Assembly: GCA_016934935.1 (NCBI GenBank)
Contig: JAFGRW010000121.1
Span: 1 to 62,847, forward strand
Source: Spirochaetota bacterium
GTDB taxonomy: Bacteria; Spirochaetota; UBA4802; JAFGJZ01
Length of the DNA: 62,847 bases
Direction of reading: 5' to 3'
Part shown: positions 46,469-55,958 of the stretch, piece after piece
Numbering within the stretch: the first letter of the stretch is position 1
How the letters are laid out: every line of letters starts with the position of its first letter
The notes under the pieces: model-generated
Seen by the model: the letters and a program-made list of their open reading frames with translations, nothing else
Database searches by the model: none
Told to the model about the DNA's origin: nothing
Position numbers and translations under genes: made by a program

Positions 46469-48589
46469 GTGAAAAAAGTAATCGTGCTTAGTAGTTTTTT
46501 TCTTTTTTTTATTATTACAAGTTGCGGCACTAATCTTTACGATTTGGCAAACAGTGGTAAAACAGAAACAGAGGAGGAAGATCCCGATACAAACGGGAAT
46601 CCATCAATTCTTCTCAGGGCAGTTTACCTGTCAACGATTATATCCAGCAACAGTATACTGCCAACCACTCCGGTGAGTTCAGTTGGTACTACAGATCTTA
46701 TTTTCCAGATAGAAAATACGGGAGACTCTGCCCTTATGATAACCAGTATTGCTGCAGAATCAAGTTCTTTCGAATGTATGGAGCCAATGCCCTTTACTGT
46801 TGAACCAGGCGCAGAACACCAGTTTACACTTAGAATAACTTCACCTGGAGAAGGAAGCATTCTGACTCAACTGCGTGTCGAAAGCAATGATCCCGAAACA
46901 CCGGCTTTTGACTTTACTATTAATATTATTGCTCATTCATCTCCGATTTATGTTTCGGCCGATGCTGATGAAGCAGGCAGCGGAACATACAGCAATCCCT
47001 ACCGGTCTCTTTCTGAGGCGATAGGCGACGCTACTTCGGATGGGACAATAATAATTGGCAGCGGAAATTATGATGGATCATTTGTTATTAACCTCCCCAT
47101 GAAGCTTTTAGGCAATTACCGCTACAACGGTTCGGGCTGGGTAGTGGTACCGGAAGATGAAGCTGCAGGAAGGCCGGTTCTACTCAACAGTGAGCTGAAC
47201 ACCGACCGCAGAACAGTGCATATCACGGCATCCCCACTCTCTTCTGAAATATCCATAATCTCTCTTGATATAAATACGCCGAACGCCTCTGCTAACGCAT
47301 CGTCTATTCTTGTTGATTCGCAGACTTCAGCTTCCGGTGGAATTGTTATTAGAAACTGCAACATAAGCAACCCTGACAATTATAACGCTAACAGCAGCTC
47401 ACACGCGATAAGGCTGACAAGCGGAAACCAAAATGGTACTGTTTCGATCACCGATTCGTTTATTACGGGAGGTAACAGCAATGGAAACAGTTACGGAATA
47501 TGTTTTAATCCTAATTCTCTTTCTCTTTCCGGATTTAATCTTATTGTCAGAAGGAACAGCATAGAAGCAGGCGGCGGTTCTACTGCAAACGCCAATTTTT
47601 ACGGAATTTTTATTAATACAAATACATCCAACAATATAGCTGATACAACGTTTAATATCAGTGACAATACCAAAATCGAAGGGGGTACTTTTACAGGTTC
47701 GACTCTGCACGAGAGCATGGGATTAAAGATATATCTTGGTAGTAATAATAATTTATCAGATTTTTTTATAAGGGTCAACAATAACCAGTCCATTAACGGT
47801 GGCTTTGTATCGAACAACCATACCGGAATAACAGCCGGCATCAGTATTACCACAAATAATATTACAACTATAAGCAATAGTGCCATTGATATACTGAATA
47901 ACGTCAATATTAGAAGCCAAAGCGAATCTTCAGGTTATTACGGACAAAACGGAACAGCAATTTACGTAAACTGCGACATGACTCCACTGACTATTTCCGG
48001 CAACCGTATAAAGAGCGAAGCTAATGTATCTTCAAGAGGGATCAGCTTAACAGGCGAAAGCCAGATTATTTGCATAAACAACATCGTTGAAGCAGAATCA
48101 AATACAGGCGGCGCTAACCCTCTATATTTTGACTGGGTGGGCGATATTTCTGTTTATAATAATTATTTATCTACCAGCAGCACAAACACCGATTCGCACG
48201 CAATATGGAATGAGTCCGGCACAATCACCAAACTGGACATGGTTAATAATATTCTGATTTTCAGTAATACCGGCTTCGGGATGTATTCCAGCGACCCTAT
48301 TACAAACATTATTATTAAGAATAACTACTTTTTCCCTGAATCTAATGCCTTACATGAAGATGGCACTTCGTATTCAATTACTTCATTGAATCTTGTGAGC
48401 GGTTGCGTAGATAATTTCACAACAGCGGCTTTTCCTTCATTTGATTCGAACTTGCGTCTCACTTCATCTGCACAAAATAACGATCTTAAGATCCGCGGCA
48501 TTGAGATCAGTACTGTTCCTTATGACATAATGGGCGATCCTCGCCCCGGATCCGATGGATACTACGCTGTTGGTCCTTACGAGTTCTGA
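46469..48589 (+). CDS. Beta-helix surface lipoprotein, copy 1
   Basis: A GTG start follows AAGGGAGCTT. The lipobox is IITSC (Cys19), and the following (G/T)NLYDLANSGK is shared with copy 2 of the array. Residues about 50-155 form an immunoglobulin-like choice-of-anchor-D/ASPM-Hydin type domain (GTTDLIFQIENTGDSALMITSIA, SNDPETPAFDFTI). The rest starts with DUF1565-type YVSADADEAGSGTYSNPYRSLSEAI and runs as right-handed parallel beta-helix coils rich in Asn, Ser and Ile (IRNCNISNPDNYN, VSITDSFITGG). The C-terminus ends with GDPRPGSDGYYAVGPYEF. It probably lies on the outer surface; ligand unknown. It is first of three tandem paralogs. Confidence 0.88.
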   Translation: MKKVIVLSSFFLFFIITSCGTNLYDLANSGKTETEEEDPDTNGNPSILLRAVYLSTIISSNSILPTTPVSSVGTTDLIFQIENTGDSALMITSIAAESSSFECMEPMPFTVEPGAEHQFTLRITSPGEGSILTQLRVESNDPETPAFDFTINIIAHSSPIYVSADADEAGSGTYSNPYRSLSEAIGDATSDGTIIIGSGNYDGSFVINLPMKLLGNYRYNGSGWVVVPEDEAAGRPVLLNSELNTDRRTVHITASPLSSEISIISLDINTPNASANASSILVDSQTSASGGIVIRNCNISNPDNYNANSSSHAIRLTSGNQNGTVSITDSFITGGNSNGNSYGICFNPNSLSLSGFNLIVRRNSIEAGGGSTANANFYGIFINTNTSNNIADTTFNISDNTKIEGGTFTGSTLHESMGLKIYLGSNNNLSDFFIRVNNNQSINGGFVSNNHTGITAGISITTNNITTISNSAIDILNNVNIRSQSESSGYYGQNGTAIYVNCDMTPLTISGNRIKSEANVSSRGISLTGESQIICINNIVEAESNTGGANPLYFDWVGDISVYNNYLSTSSTNTDSHAIWNESGTITKLDMVNNILIFSNTGFGMYSSDPITNIIIKNNYFFPESNALHEDGTSYSITSLNLVSGCVDNFTTAAFPSFDSNLRLTSSAQNNDLKIRGIEISTVPYDIMGDPRPGSDGYYAVGPYEF

Positions 48590-48609
48590 TTTAGTCAATA
48601 ATAGTCCCC

Positions 48610-48633
48610 CAGCCTGGCTTCTTAGCCAGGCTG
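48610..48633 (+). terminator. Terminator of beta-helix copy 1
   Basis: CAGCCTGGCT (48610-48619) and AGCCAGGCTG (48624-48633) pair perfectly around a four-base loop, followed by a long T-rich tract. Confidence 0.85.
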
Positions 48634-48675
48634 CAGCATTTGTTTTATATTTTTTTACCTTTTTCCCCGATCCGG

Positions 48676-48692
48676 GTAGCCAAGAAGCCAGC
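48676..48692. repeat. Distal inverted element after copy 1
   Basis: GTAGCCAAGAAGCCAGC is the reverse-complement relative of the terminator core (CTGGCTTCTTAGCCAG) and recurs after copies 2 and 3. It lies 43 bases past the terminator. Confidence 0.6.
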
Positions 48693-48970
48693 AAAATCAG
48701 GTTTTATGCTATTCTGACAAATAAAACATCAAAATTACAAAATTTCTTTTGACAACCTGATCTTTTCTGCGCTATAAAAAAGAGGGTGGCTCTATTAGAA
48801 GGATTATTTGTAAGTAGTACCAGCATTTTTACGTATTGCAGTGCTTTTATCAGTATGTTGACCATTGTCCCGAAACAAATCATTATTCGGTTCAACGCAC
48901 CCATCGATTTTTCCATTCCACTGTTTAACTGGTAGAAGTACATAGGCAAATTACTGAGATGGAGAATTGA
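48693..48970. other. Intergenic between copies 1 and 2
   Basis: No gene seen. A Shine-Dalgarno-like GGAGAA precedes the ATG of copy 2. Confidence 0.4.
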
Positions 48971-51106
48971 ATGAAAAAAGTGGTTTTTATCGGCATTTTA
49001 TCCCTTTTTCTGATCATAGCTGGATGCGGACCGGATTTGTATGATCTTGCTAACAGCAAACGGACACTGCTTCCTTCCATGCAGATAGACGCCCTATTTT
49101 TGCAAAAAACCATTTCTAACAATGATATACTTCCAAGTCTGCCAATTATTCAAAATGCTACCAACAATTTACAATTTTTGATTGCCAACAATGGCAACGG
49201 ACCTTTAACAATAACGGAAGCAGATCTGGATTCAGATTACTTTGAACTTTCACTGCCGTTGCCCTTTACAATTGACCCCGGTGATGAGCAACAGTTTACA
49301 ATCGATATAACACCACCCGGTACAACAGAATATTCTTCGCTGATTCGGCTTCACAGCTCGGATCCGGATAACCCTCAATTTGAATTTACATTAAACGCCA
49401 TCTCTTATCACGGATTAGTTTATGTTTCATCTTCTGCATCGGATAGCGGAAACGGAACTGCTACCAACCCTTATAAGAGTCTTGACACTGCAATTAGCAA
49501 CGCGGATAACAATGATTCAATAATAATCGATAGCGGCACATACGACGGATCGTTTGCAATAGATAAACCGCTGAATCTGATAGGCAACTTTCGCTACAAC
49601 GGCACAGCCTGGTTAATGGTGCCTGAAGACGAGACAGAAGGAAGACCGGTTTTGCGTAACAGCACCGCGACCACTGATGGCAGCACTGTGTATATTTCGG
49701 CATCGCCACTCTCTTCTGAAATATCACTAACTTCACTGAATATCTATACTCCAAACGCCTCGGCTAATGCGTCAACAGTTCTTATTGATTCAAGTACAGA
49801 AACGTCAGGCGCGATAACTATCAGAAACTGCAACATCAGTAACCCTGATGGTTATAACTCAACAGGATCATCTGCCGCGATACTCCTTACCAACGGAACC
49901 CAAAGCGGCACCGTTTCGATTACCGATTCGTTTATAAGAGGCGGGGATAGCAATAGTTCCGCTTGGGGGATAGTATTAAATGATAGTAACCCCCTAGTAA
50001 TGAACGGCTTTAGTTTTATAATAAGAGGGAATGATATTGAGGCCGGAACTAATGGCAATAGCACCGTGGCCAATGCAGGAATTTACATCATTTTTGAGAA
50101 TTACACATCATCAGATATGAATCAAATTACAAACACAACGTTTGATATTAGCAATAACAGTCGTATTTGTGGAACTTCGCACCACAACAATAGTTCTACT
50201 AGTCATGGAATCTATGTAGCGCCTGAGTACAATGGCTCTTTTAACTATTTTAAACTTCTTATACAAAACAATGGCCTTATAAGCGGAGGCGAATCTCAAA
50301 ATATAAATAGCGGCTCTAAATATGGAATCAGGTTTGATGCATATGACATACCGTCTACAACAACAGGTTCAGAGATAATTATAAAAAACAATCAATTGAT
50401 AACAGCTCACGGTCCGACCTCTGCCGAACAACCGTACAGAAGTCACTCGGTTAATATTTATATGTCGACAACCACAGGTTCTATACCAGTAACAATTTAT
50501 GGTAACCACATAAAAGCCGAATCTAATAATGAAGCAAAAGCTGTAACAATCAATAACTCACCAAAGATTATATGTACAAACAATATAATAACTTCTGAAA
50601 GTATAAATTACTATTTTGATAGCTCAGCTTTAAATATTACCGGCAGTATTTCGAGTGAAATAACGGTATTAAACAATCTGATTTATGTTCTTAGCAACTT
50701 TGCCAACCCAGCCCTCAACTACCCCGGCACTAATTCTGATAACTTCACTTTTATTAATAATACTATTATTAATAAAAGTTCATCAGAATATTGTATCGCC
50801 AATTCCGATTTTGGATCGTTAGAAATAAAGAACAATTACTTTTATCCAGAAGACAGGGCATTTCGAACATATGGAACCAGCTATAATATTTCATCTTTAG
50901 AATCAGCTTATAGCACCACCTGTTCTGACAACTTCACCACCAGCGATATACCGATATTCGACTCGAACTGGCGGCTTACTTCGGCTACTGTAAACAATCC
51001 GCTTAAGTCGGGTGGCATAATGATTCCAGGATTAGTATCTGATATTTCTGGTGATCCCCGTCCCGGTTCTGATGGAGCCTACGCGGTTGGCCCTTACGAA
51101 TACTGA
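48971..51106 (+). CDS. Beta-helix surface lipoprotein, copy 2
   Basis: The lipobox is LIIAGC (Cys19), followed by GPDLYDLANSK. The choice-of-anchor-D-like domain (ATNNLQFLIANNGNGPLTITEA, SSDPDNPQFEFTL) is clearly diverged from copies 1 and 3. The beta-helix part (YVSSSASDSGNGTATNPYKSLDTAIS, IRNCNISNPDGYNSTGSSAAI) is very close to copy 3. The end GDPRPGSDGAYAVGPYEY is nearly identical in copy 3, including the bases past the stop. It uses an ATG start, while the flanking copies use GTG. It is a predicted outer-surface protein. Confidence 0.88.
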   Translation: MKKVVFIGILSLFLIIAGCGPDLYDLANSKRTLLPSMQIDALFLQKTISNNDILPSLPIIQNATNNLQFLIANNGNGPLTITEADLDSDYFELSLPLPFTIDPGDEQQFTIDITPPGTTEYSSLIRLHSSDPDNPQFEFTLNAISYHGLVYVSSSASDSGNGTATNPYKSLDTAISNADNNDSIIIDSGTYDGSFAIDKPLNLIGNFRYNGTAWLMVPEDETEGRPVLRNSTATTDGSTVYISASPLSSEISLTSLNIYTPNASANASTVLIDSSTETSGAITIRNCNISNPDGYNSTGSSAAILLTNGTQSGTVSITDSFIRGGDSNSSAWGIVLNDSNPLVMNGFSFIIRGNDIEAGTNGNSTVANAGIYIIFENYTSSDMNQITNTTFDISNNSRICGTSHHNNSSTSHGIYVAPEYNGSFNYFKLLIQNNGLISGGESQNINSGSKYGIRFDAYDIPSTTTGSEIIIKNNQLITAHGPTSAEQPYRSHSVNIYMSTTTGSIPVTIYGNHIKAESNNEAKAVTINNSPKIICTNNIITSESINYYFDSSALNITGSISSEITVLNNLIYVLSNFANPALNYPGTNSDNFTFINNTIINKSSSEYCIANSDFGSLEIKNNYFYPEDRAFRTYGTSYNISSLESAYSTTCSDNFTTSDIPIFDSNWRLTSATVNNPLKSGGIMIPGLVSDISGDPRPGSDGAYAVGPYEY

Positions 51107-51128
51107 TTTTCGCTCAGAAACATCCCTC

Positions 51129-51150
51129 TGCCTGGCTAACAAGCCAGGCA
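51129..51150 (+). terminator. Terminator of beta-helix copy 2
   Basis: TGCCTGGCT (51129-51137), loop AACA, AGCCAGGCA (51142-51150), then a T-rich run. It is base-for-base the same stem as the one after copy 3. Confidence 0.85.
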
Positions 51151-51255
51151 ACGGCTTTTGTTTTTCGTTTTTCCTCCTTTTTCAACGACCCAAAAGTTGT
51201 TTTTTCACTTCTTAAACAATTTAATGCAATTTTGTTATGCATTTTCCCAATCAGG

Positions 51256-51272
51256 GTGGCTAAGAAGCCAGC
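51256..51272. repeat. Distal inverted element after copy 2
   Basis: GTGGCTAAGAAGCCAGC, the same element as at 48676 and 53693, 106 bases past the terminator. Confidence 0.6.
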
Positions 51273-51383
51273 AAAACTATTTTAAGCTATATTTCTTGAC
51301 AGAATACAGCAATAATTTTCTAAGAGGGGTATAGCAACAGAATACATCATAATTAATTTACAATAATCAATTAGGAGAAACCT

Positions 51384-53543
51384 GTGAGTCGCTTCTTCTG
51401 GGTAGTTACATTTGTTTCTGTTTTTTTAACAACTAACTGTAGTACAGATTTTCATGACCTTGCTGACCATGACAAAAAAACACAATTAAATGAAGATCCC
51501 GATAATACTGGAAACCCATCGATTCTAATACGAGCTGATTACCTATCGGAAGTTATCACCAATAACAGCACTTTACCCACCACACCAGTAAGCGCAACTG
51601 GCTCTACTGAACTGCTTTTCCAGATTAAAAACACGAAAGACTCTATACTTACCATAAACAATATTACTACCGACTCAAGTTCGTTTTTATGCATGGAAGA
51701 CCTGCCTATCACCCTAGAACACGATATGGAACATCAATTCACCCTAAAAGTTAATTCACCTGGCTCTGGCAATACTCAGGCAAAAATAATTATAGAAAGC
51801 AACGATCCGGAAATACCAACCTTCCAATTTACTGTTGATATTAATGCCCTGACCTCTCCGGTTTATGTTTCGGCCGCTGCTCCTGCAAATGGCAACGGAA
51901 CCTACAGTAATCCATACAAATCTCTTAATGACGCTATAAACAGCGCAAATCAAGATGGAACAATAGTGCTGGGGAGCGGCTCTTACAACGGGTGTTTTGA
52001 AATAGATAAACCTATTAAGCTTTTAGGTCATTTCAGATTCAATGGTGAAGGTTGGAAAATAGTACCTGAAGACCAGACAGATGGAAGACCGGTTTTACAT
52101 AACAACAGCGCGGCCGCTTCTGACAGTACTGTGTGTATCACAGCAACAACACTGTCTTCTGAAATATCGCTAACTTCACTCAATATCTATACACCGAATG
52201 CCTCGGCTGACGCCTCAACAGTTCTTATTGATTCTGGAACCACATCATCAGGTGCAATTAATATTCGAAACTGTAATATCAGTAATCCTTATGGTTATAA
52301 CTCAACAGGATCATCGGCCGCGATAAGGCTAACCAACGGAACCCAGAGCGGTACCGTTTCGATCACTGATTCGTTTATTCAAGGAGGTGACGGCAGCACA
52401 AATGCCTGGGGAATATGCTTCAATGATGACTCATTAAGTCTTAACGGATTTTCTTTCACTATAAAAAGAAATGACATTGCAGCCGGGAAAGGAAATACAC
52501 CGAATAAAGAGAATGCCGGAATTGAAATCAGTTCAATTAATTCACCTTCAACAAACATCATAACAAATACAACTATTGATATTAGTGATAATGAACGGAT
52601 TTGCGGACCAGCACAAAGTACAAATTCTAATGATCATGGCATCTATATAAAGCCATTACGTAATAGTACTTTTTCAAATTCTAAACTTTATATCCAAAAT
52701 AACGGGATTATTAGTGCTGGCCCGGTTATTACAACTAATGCAGGATATAAATATGGTATACGTTTTAGATCGACAAATATGCCGACAAACACTTCAGGAT
52801 CCGTAATAATAATCCAAAATAATGAAATGATACGATCTCATAACGCTGACTCGACAGGCCAACCACTTAATATAACAACTGTTTTTACATATTCGACAGA
52901 TACTGATATTTCCGTAAAAATATACAACAACCATATAATTGCCGAGACATTTCACTCGGATGTTTCAAGAGCAACTGCTATTTCTTGTGATAATTTCAAA
53001 AATTTCGAGTGTATAAATAATATTATCACATCCGAATTATCTAGCGGCAATGCTTCAAGAGGCCTGTATCTTGCTGGAGGAAACAATAATGTTGCTAATG
53101 TGTATAATAATCTTATTTATGTACTTGGTGTTAACGGTGGTGACGCGATATTCGACTATTACCAGAGCCCTGATTCAGTTAATATTAAAAATAATATTAT
53201 CATGTTAAATAACCATCTTAATTATTGTATTTTTTCATACAGCTCGAACAACAGATTTATACAAAATAATTATTTGCATCCTCATAATAATTATTTTTAT
53301 CAGTTAAATTCTGGCACTAGCTACAATAATATCAGCAGTTTTGAAACAGATTTCTCAAACTGCGTTAACAACTTCACCGGCTCAAGTCCGATATTCGATT
53401 CGAACTGGCGGCTTACTTCGGATCCGGCAAATAGCTTTCTTAAAACTGACGGTACTTCAATTAGTGGTGTTGCTTCTGACATTGACGGTAATCCCCGTCC
53501 TGGTTCTGATGGAGCCTACGCGGTTGGCCCTTACGAGTACTGA
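51384..53543 (+). CDS. Beta-helix surface lipoprotein, copy 3 (mosaic)
   Basis: A GTG start follows AGGAGAAACC. The lipobox is LTTNC (Cys19). Residues about 36-205 resemble copy 1 (EDPDNTGNPSILIRADYL, LPTTPVSATGSTELLFQI, GTYSNPYKSL). From about residue 260 the sequence follows copy 2 (EISLTSLNIYTPNASADAST, GYNSTGSSAAI, GTQSGTVSITDSFI) to the very end, including the terminator. This is what recombination between copies 1 and 2 would leave. Domains are the same as in the other copies: an immunoglobulin-like anchor domain followed by a parallel beta-helix. The ligand is unknown. Confidence 0.88.
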   Translation: MSRFFWVVTFVSVFLTTNCSTDFHDLADHDKKTQLNEDPDNTGNPSILIRADYLSEVITNNSTLPTTPVSATGSTELLFQIKNTKDSILTINNITTDSSSFLCMEDLPITLEHDMEHQFTLKVNSPGSGNTQAKIIIESNDPEIPTFQFTVDINALTSPVYVSAAAPANGNGTYSNPYKSLNDAINSANQDGTIVLGSGSYNGCFEIDKPIKLLGHFRFNGEGWKIVPEDQTDGRPVLHNNSAAASDSTVCITATTLSSEISLTSLNIYTPNASADASTVLIDSGTTSSGAINIRNCNISNPYGYNSTGSSAAIRLTNGTQSGTVSITDSFIQGGDGSTNAWGICFNDDSLSLNGFSFTIKRNDIAAGKGNTPNKENAGIEISSINSPSTNIITNTTIDISDNERICGPAQSTNSNDHGIYIKPLRNSTFSNSKLYIQNNGIISAGPVITTNAGYKYGIRFRSTNMPTNTSGSVIIIQNNEMIRSHNADSTGQPLNITTVFTYSTDTDISVKIYNNHIIAETFHSDVSRATAISCDNFKNFECINNIITSELSSGNASRGLYLAGGNNNVANVYNNLIYVLGVNGGDAIFDYYQSPDSVNIKNNIIMLNNHLNYCIFSYSSNNRFIQNNYLHPHNNYFYQLNSGTSYNNISSFETDFSNCVNNFTGSSPIFDSNWRLTSDPANSFLKTDGTSISGVASDIDGNPRPGSDGAYAVGPYEY

Positions 53544-53565
53544 TTTTTGCTTAGAAACATCCCTC

Positions 53566-53587
53566 TGCCTGGCTAACAAGCCAGGCA
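53566..53587 (+). terminator. Terminator of beta-helix copy 3
   Basis: The same 9-bp stem and AACA loop as at 51129-51150, followed by a T-rich tract. Confidence 0.85.
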
Positions 53588-53692
53588 GCAGCTTTTGTTT
53601 TTTCTATTTCACTCTATTTCCTGATACAATATCTTAGTTTTCCTTTCCTAAAAATATTTTAAACAATTTTAACCTGTATTTTCCAATTTTTA

Positions 53693-53708
53693 GTGGCTAA
53701 GAAGCCAG
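53693..53708. repeat. Distal inverted element after copy 3
   Basis: GTGGCTAAGAAGCCAG, again 106 bases past the terminator, as after copy 2. The final C of the longer version is lost. Confidence 0.6.
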
Positions 53709-54318
53709 AGATTCGAAAAAAAATCCAATTTTTCGGTAATAACACTCATATTCTCTGCTAAAATACTTAACAGTTAACAGGTTTATAAAAATTTTCTAAT
53801 CCCAGTTATAAATTTTAATGTCGTTAATCTACACAAACCTTAAATCTAACTAATTAAGTGAATTGTTATGAATTATTCCTTCTCGAATTGTATATTTCTT
53901 TGGAATACATAATAATGTCCAGCAGTTATGAAAGTTCAGGTAATGATTCAAAAGACACAGATAATATCAACGTTCGTTTGCAATAATTATCTGATAAAAA
54001 TTTTAGAGAAAAGATTTATCTTTCAAACAAAAAAAGGTTTATGAACGATCCATTGCTGGAAGATCCCCTAGTGCTTTCTCGGTAAAAGTATTACACAACA
54101 AGGCACTGTACGAAACAAAAAAACCAAGATGTTGCTGATCGTATAGCTTATTTAAGACAAATAACACCGATTTGTTTGCTCAGAATATATAAAAAATGAA
54201 AAAAATGGAAACCACACGTAATTATACGGATGGCAAAAATGTCTAATTAGTAGAGAATAACACTATAAATTCTATGTTCTCTCTAATAAGGATATCATAT
54301 TAGCAAAGAGGTTTTATA
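53709..54318. other. Long intergenic region with possible decayed ORF
   Basis: From 53915 to 54199 one frame has only two stops (TAA at 53984 and 54083) in 95 codons, reading SSSYESSGNDSKDTDN, then LSDKNFREKIYLSNKKRF and finally DVADRIAYLRQITP. In such AT-rich DNA this is fewer stops than expected, so it may be an old gene remnant; no family is recognisable. Nothing else is seen. Confidence 0.2.
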
Positions 54319-55782
54319 ATGGCTAAAATAGTATTGGTTTTGTTTTTTTTGTTATTTTCTACTTGCAGCACAGAAAACGGCAGTAAAGACTCCCTTGTTC
54401 CCCCGGAGAACACCGATTCTTCTGAGAATACTGATTCTTCTGAGAATACTGATTCTTCTGAGAAAACTATTCCTTCAATAACTCAAAGCCCAATTTATCC
54501 ATATGGGGTATCTTTTAGGTTGCACGATACAGCGAGAGCAATAAATGACACGCAGGAGGAAATAATTCGAAGCAGCCTCCTAATGAAAAACATCGTCAAT
54601 AAAAACCCAAGAATAGCACCTCCGAAACATAAAACCCTCAATGATTACACAAAACGCATCTATATTGATAGTAACGCGTCATCAAATGGGGACGGCACAA
54701 TAGATTCTCCTTTCAATAATTTGGATATAATTATCAAAAATACTTATGAGCCGCATACAGCTTATCTTTTAAAAGCCAACAGTGTTTTTAACGGAGTTAA
54801 TTTTATTATTAATAACATCTCAGATATCTATATCGGTTCTTATGGAACAGGCCACATGCCGGTAATCACAAATGCAGACTCCTTGATAAACCCGACTTCT
54901 GCTGATGGATGCGCTGTTATAGGTGAATGCAAAAAACTTGATGGAATTGAAAAAGAATCAGGATCCAGCTATTGCTTTAATATGAATTCAAAAGATATAA
55001 CCATAGACGGCATACATTTTGTTATTGGAAGCGGCGGACTTGCCCTTAACAGTGAAAATTTAAGCATTATAAATTGTACCGTAGAATCCATTAAATTTAA
55101 CGGTTTTTATGGTGGAAGCCAGTACGGCACACTAATGATTGGGGGCAATAAAGGTTTAATTTTATACAATAATGAAATTGCATTCGCAAGTCGAGACCTT
55201 TATTTTGCGGGTGGTGGTCTTGAAAACGCTAGTATTATCGGTAATTATTGGCACCACGCAAACATGTTTACTTTCCCAAGCCCTGAAGACTTTGACAACC
55301 GATCAACCTGGGTAAGCGAGGGAACAGCAAGAGGTGACTGTCTACAAACATATGAGTATGGTGATTCTGCGGATAAAAACATCTACATTGCAGATAATTT
55401 TTTTGATCGAAGTGATACGGCAAGTAAATTCTGCGTTATAAACAATCTGGCAAAAGGTGTAACAATTGAATATAATACATTTATTGTTCCGCTAAAGCAT
55501 CCAGACAATGGAGGCGGAGGATGCTATAACTCAGGAATAGTAACAGACAATCTTGTTGAAAATAATTTATTTTTGAATCTGGATCCGGTCGGTGGTGTTT
55601 CGGGAGTTAGCGTAGGAGGAGTAGTAAAAAACAATCATTTTATTGGTTACGAAAATATTTCCGATGCAGGATATAGCGTTTATGTTGATAACACAAATTC
55701 TGCTTACATAAATCCCGATTACTACCTCGAGAATGTTGTACCAGAGCAACGAAAAGGAAGCAGTATCTTTAATAATCTATAA
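54319..55782 (+). CDS. Lipoprotein with beta-helix domain, distant member of the array
   Basis: The lipobox is LFSTC (Cys16), followed by a low-complexity linker in which the six-residue unit ENTDSS is repeated three times (residues about 30-47). From residue about 113, IYIDSNASSNGDGTIDSPFNNLDIIIKN is the DUF1565-type start also seen in the three tandem lipoproteins. Then come beta-helix coils (SKDITIDGIHFVIGSGG, LSIINCTVESIKFNG, IYIADNFFDRSDTASKFCVINN) resembling polysaccharide-lyase-like folds. It lacks the anchor-D domain and the conserved C-terminal end of the tandem copies. It is probably surface-exposed; enzymatic activity is not evident. Confidence 0.82.
   Translation: MAKIVLVLFFLLFSTCSTENGSKDSLVPPENTDSSENTDSSENTDSSEKTIPSITQSPIYPYGVSFRLHDTARAINDTQEEIIRSSLLMKNIVNKNPRIAPPKHKTLNDYTKRIYIDSNASSNGDGTIDSPFNNLDIIIKNTYEPHTAYLLKANSVFNGVNFIINNISDIYIGSYGTGHMPVITNADSLINPTSADGCAVIGECKKLDGIEKESGSSYCFNMNSKDITIDGIHFVIGSGGLALNSENLSIINCTVESIKFNGFYGGSQYGTLMIGGNKGLILYNNEIAFASRDLYFAGGGLENASIIGNYWHHANMFTFPSPEDFDNRSTWVSEGTARGDCLQTYEYGDSADKNIYIADNFFDRSDTASKFCVINNLAKGVTIEYNTFIVPLKHPDNGGGGCYNSGIVTDNLVENNLFLNLDPVGGVSGVSVGGVVKNNHFIGYENISDAGYSVYVDNTNSAYINPDYYLENVVPEQRKGSSIFNNL
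54406..54459 (+). repeat. 18-base tandem repeat, three units
   Basis: Three in-frame 18-base units (54406-54423, 54424-54441, 54442-54459), each coding ENTDSS; the second and third are identical. A partial fourth unit (GAGAAAACT) follows. Copy-number slippage would change the linker length without breaking the frame. Confidence 0.8.
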
Positions 55783-55946
55783 ATAAGATCACGGCCAGAA
55801 TAGTAGCGCTGTACTGGCGCAGCGCTATTATTAGGAAATATTTTGGTTCCATAAATGTAGCACGTTTTGGAATCAAAGAAACTCTTGATATTAAAAAAAT
55901 CATTTGTACTGACGATTATATTTCAATTGGCGCAAATCCTGGATGA
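55776..55946 (+). pseudogene. Acyltransferase-like N-terminal remnant
   Basis: One frame without an ATG reads TARIVALYWRSAIIRKYFGS, then INVARFGIKETLDIKKIICTDDYISIGANPG and a TGA. The pattern LYWR...KYFGS...I.IG.N is that of the first part of hexapeptide-repeat O-acyltransferases, cut off at the first hexapeptide turn. There is no start codon or downstream continuation. A hairpin, 55799-55811 with 55820-55832 (one mismatch), lies inside it and may now serve to end the upstream transcript. Confidence 0.35.
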
Positions 55947-55958
55947 AAATATATTATA

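Noticed and set aside
48610..53708. Integron-like cassette array: genes each followed by an imperfect inverted element
   Set aside because: The elements lack the GTTRRRY/RYYYAAC core sites of attC, the genes are close paralogs and not unrelated cassettes, and no integrase is visible.
54406..54459. CRISPR-like short repeats
   Set aside because: The units abut without spacers and are in frame within a lipoprotein gene.
55799..55832. Hairpin as a dedicated terminator only
   Set aside because: It lies within a readable acyltransferase-like remnant and lacks a T tract, so I do not list it as an independent terminator.
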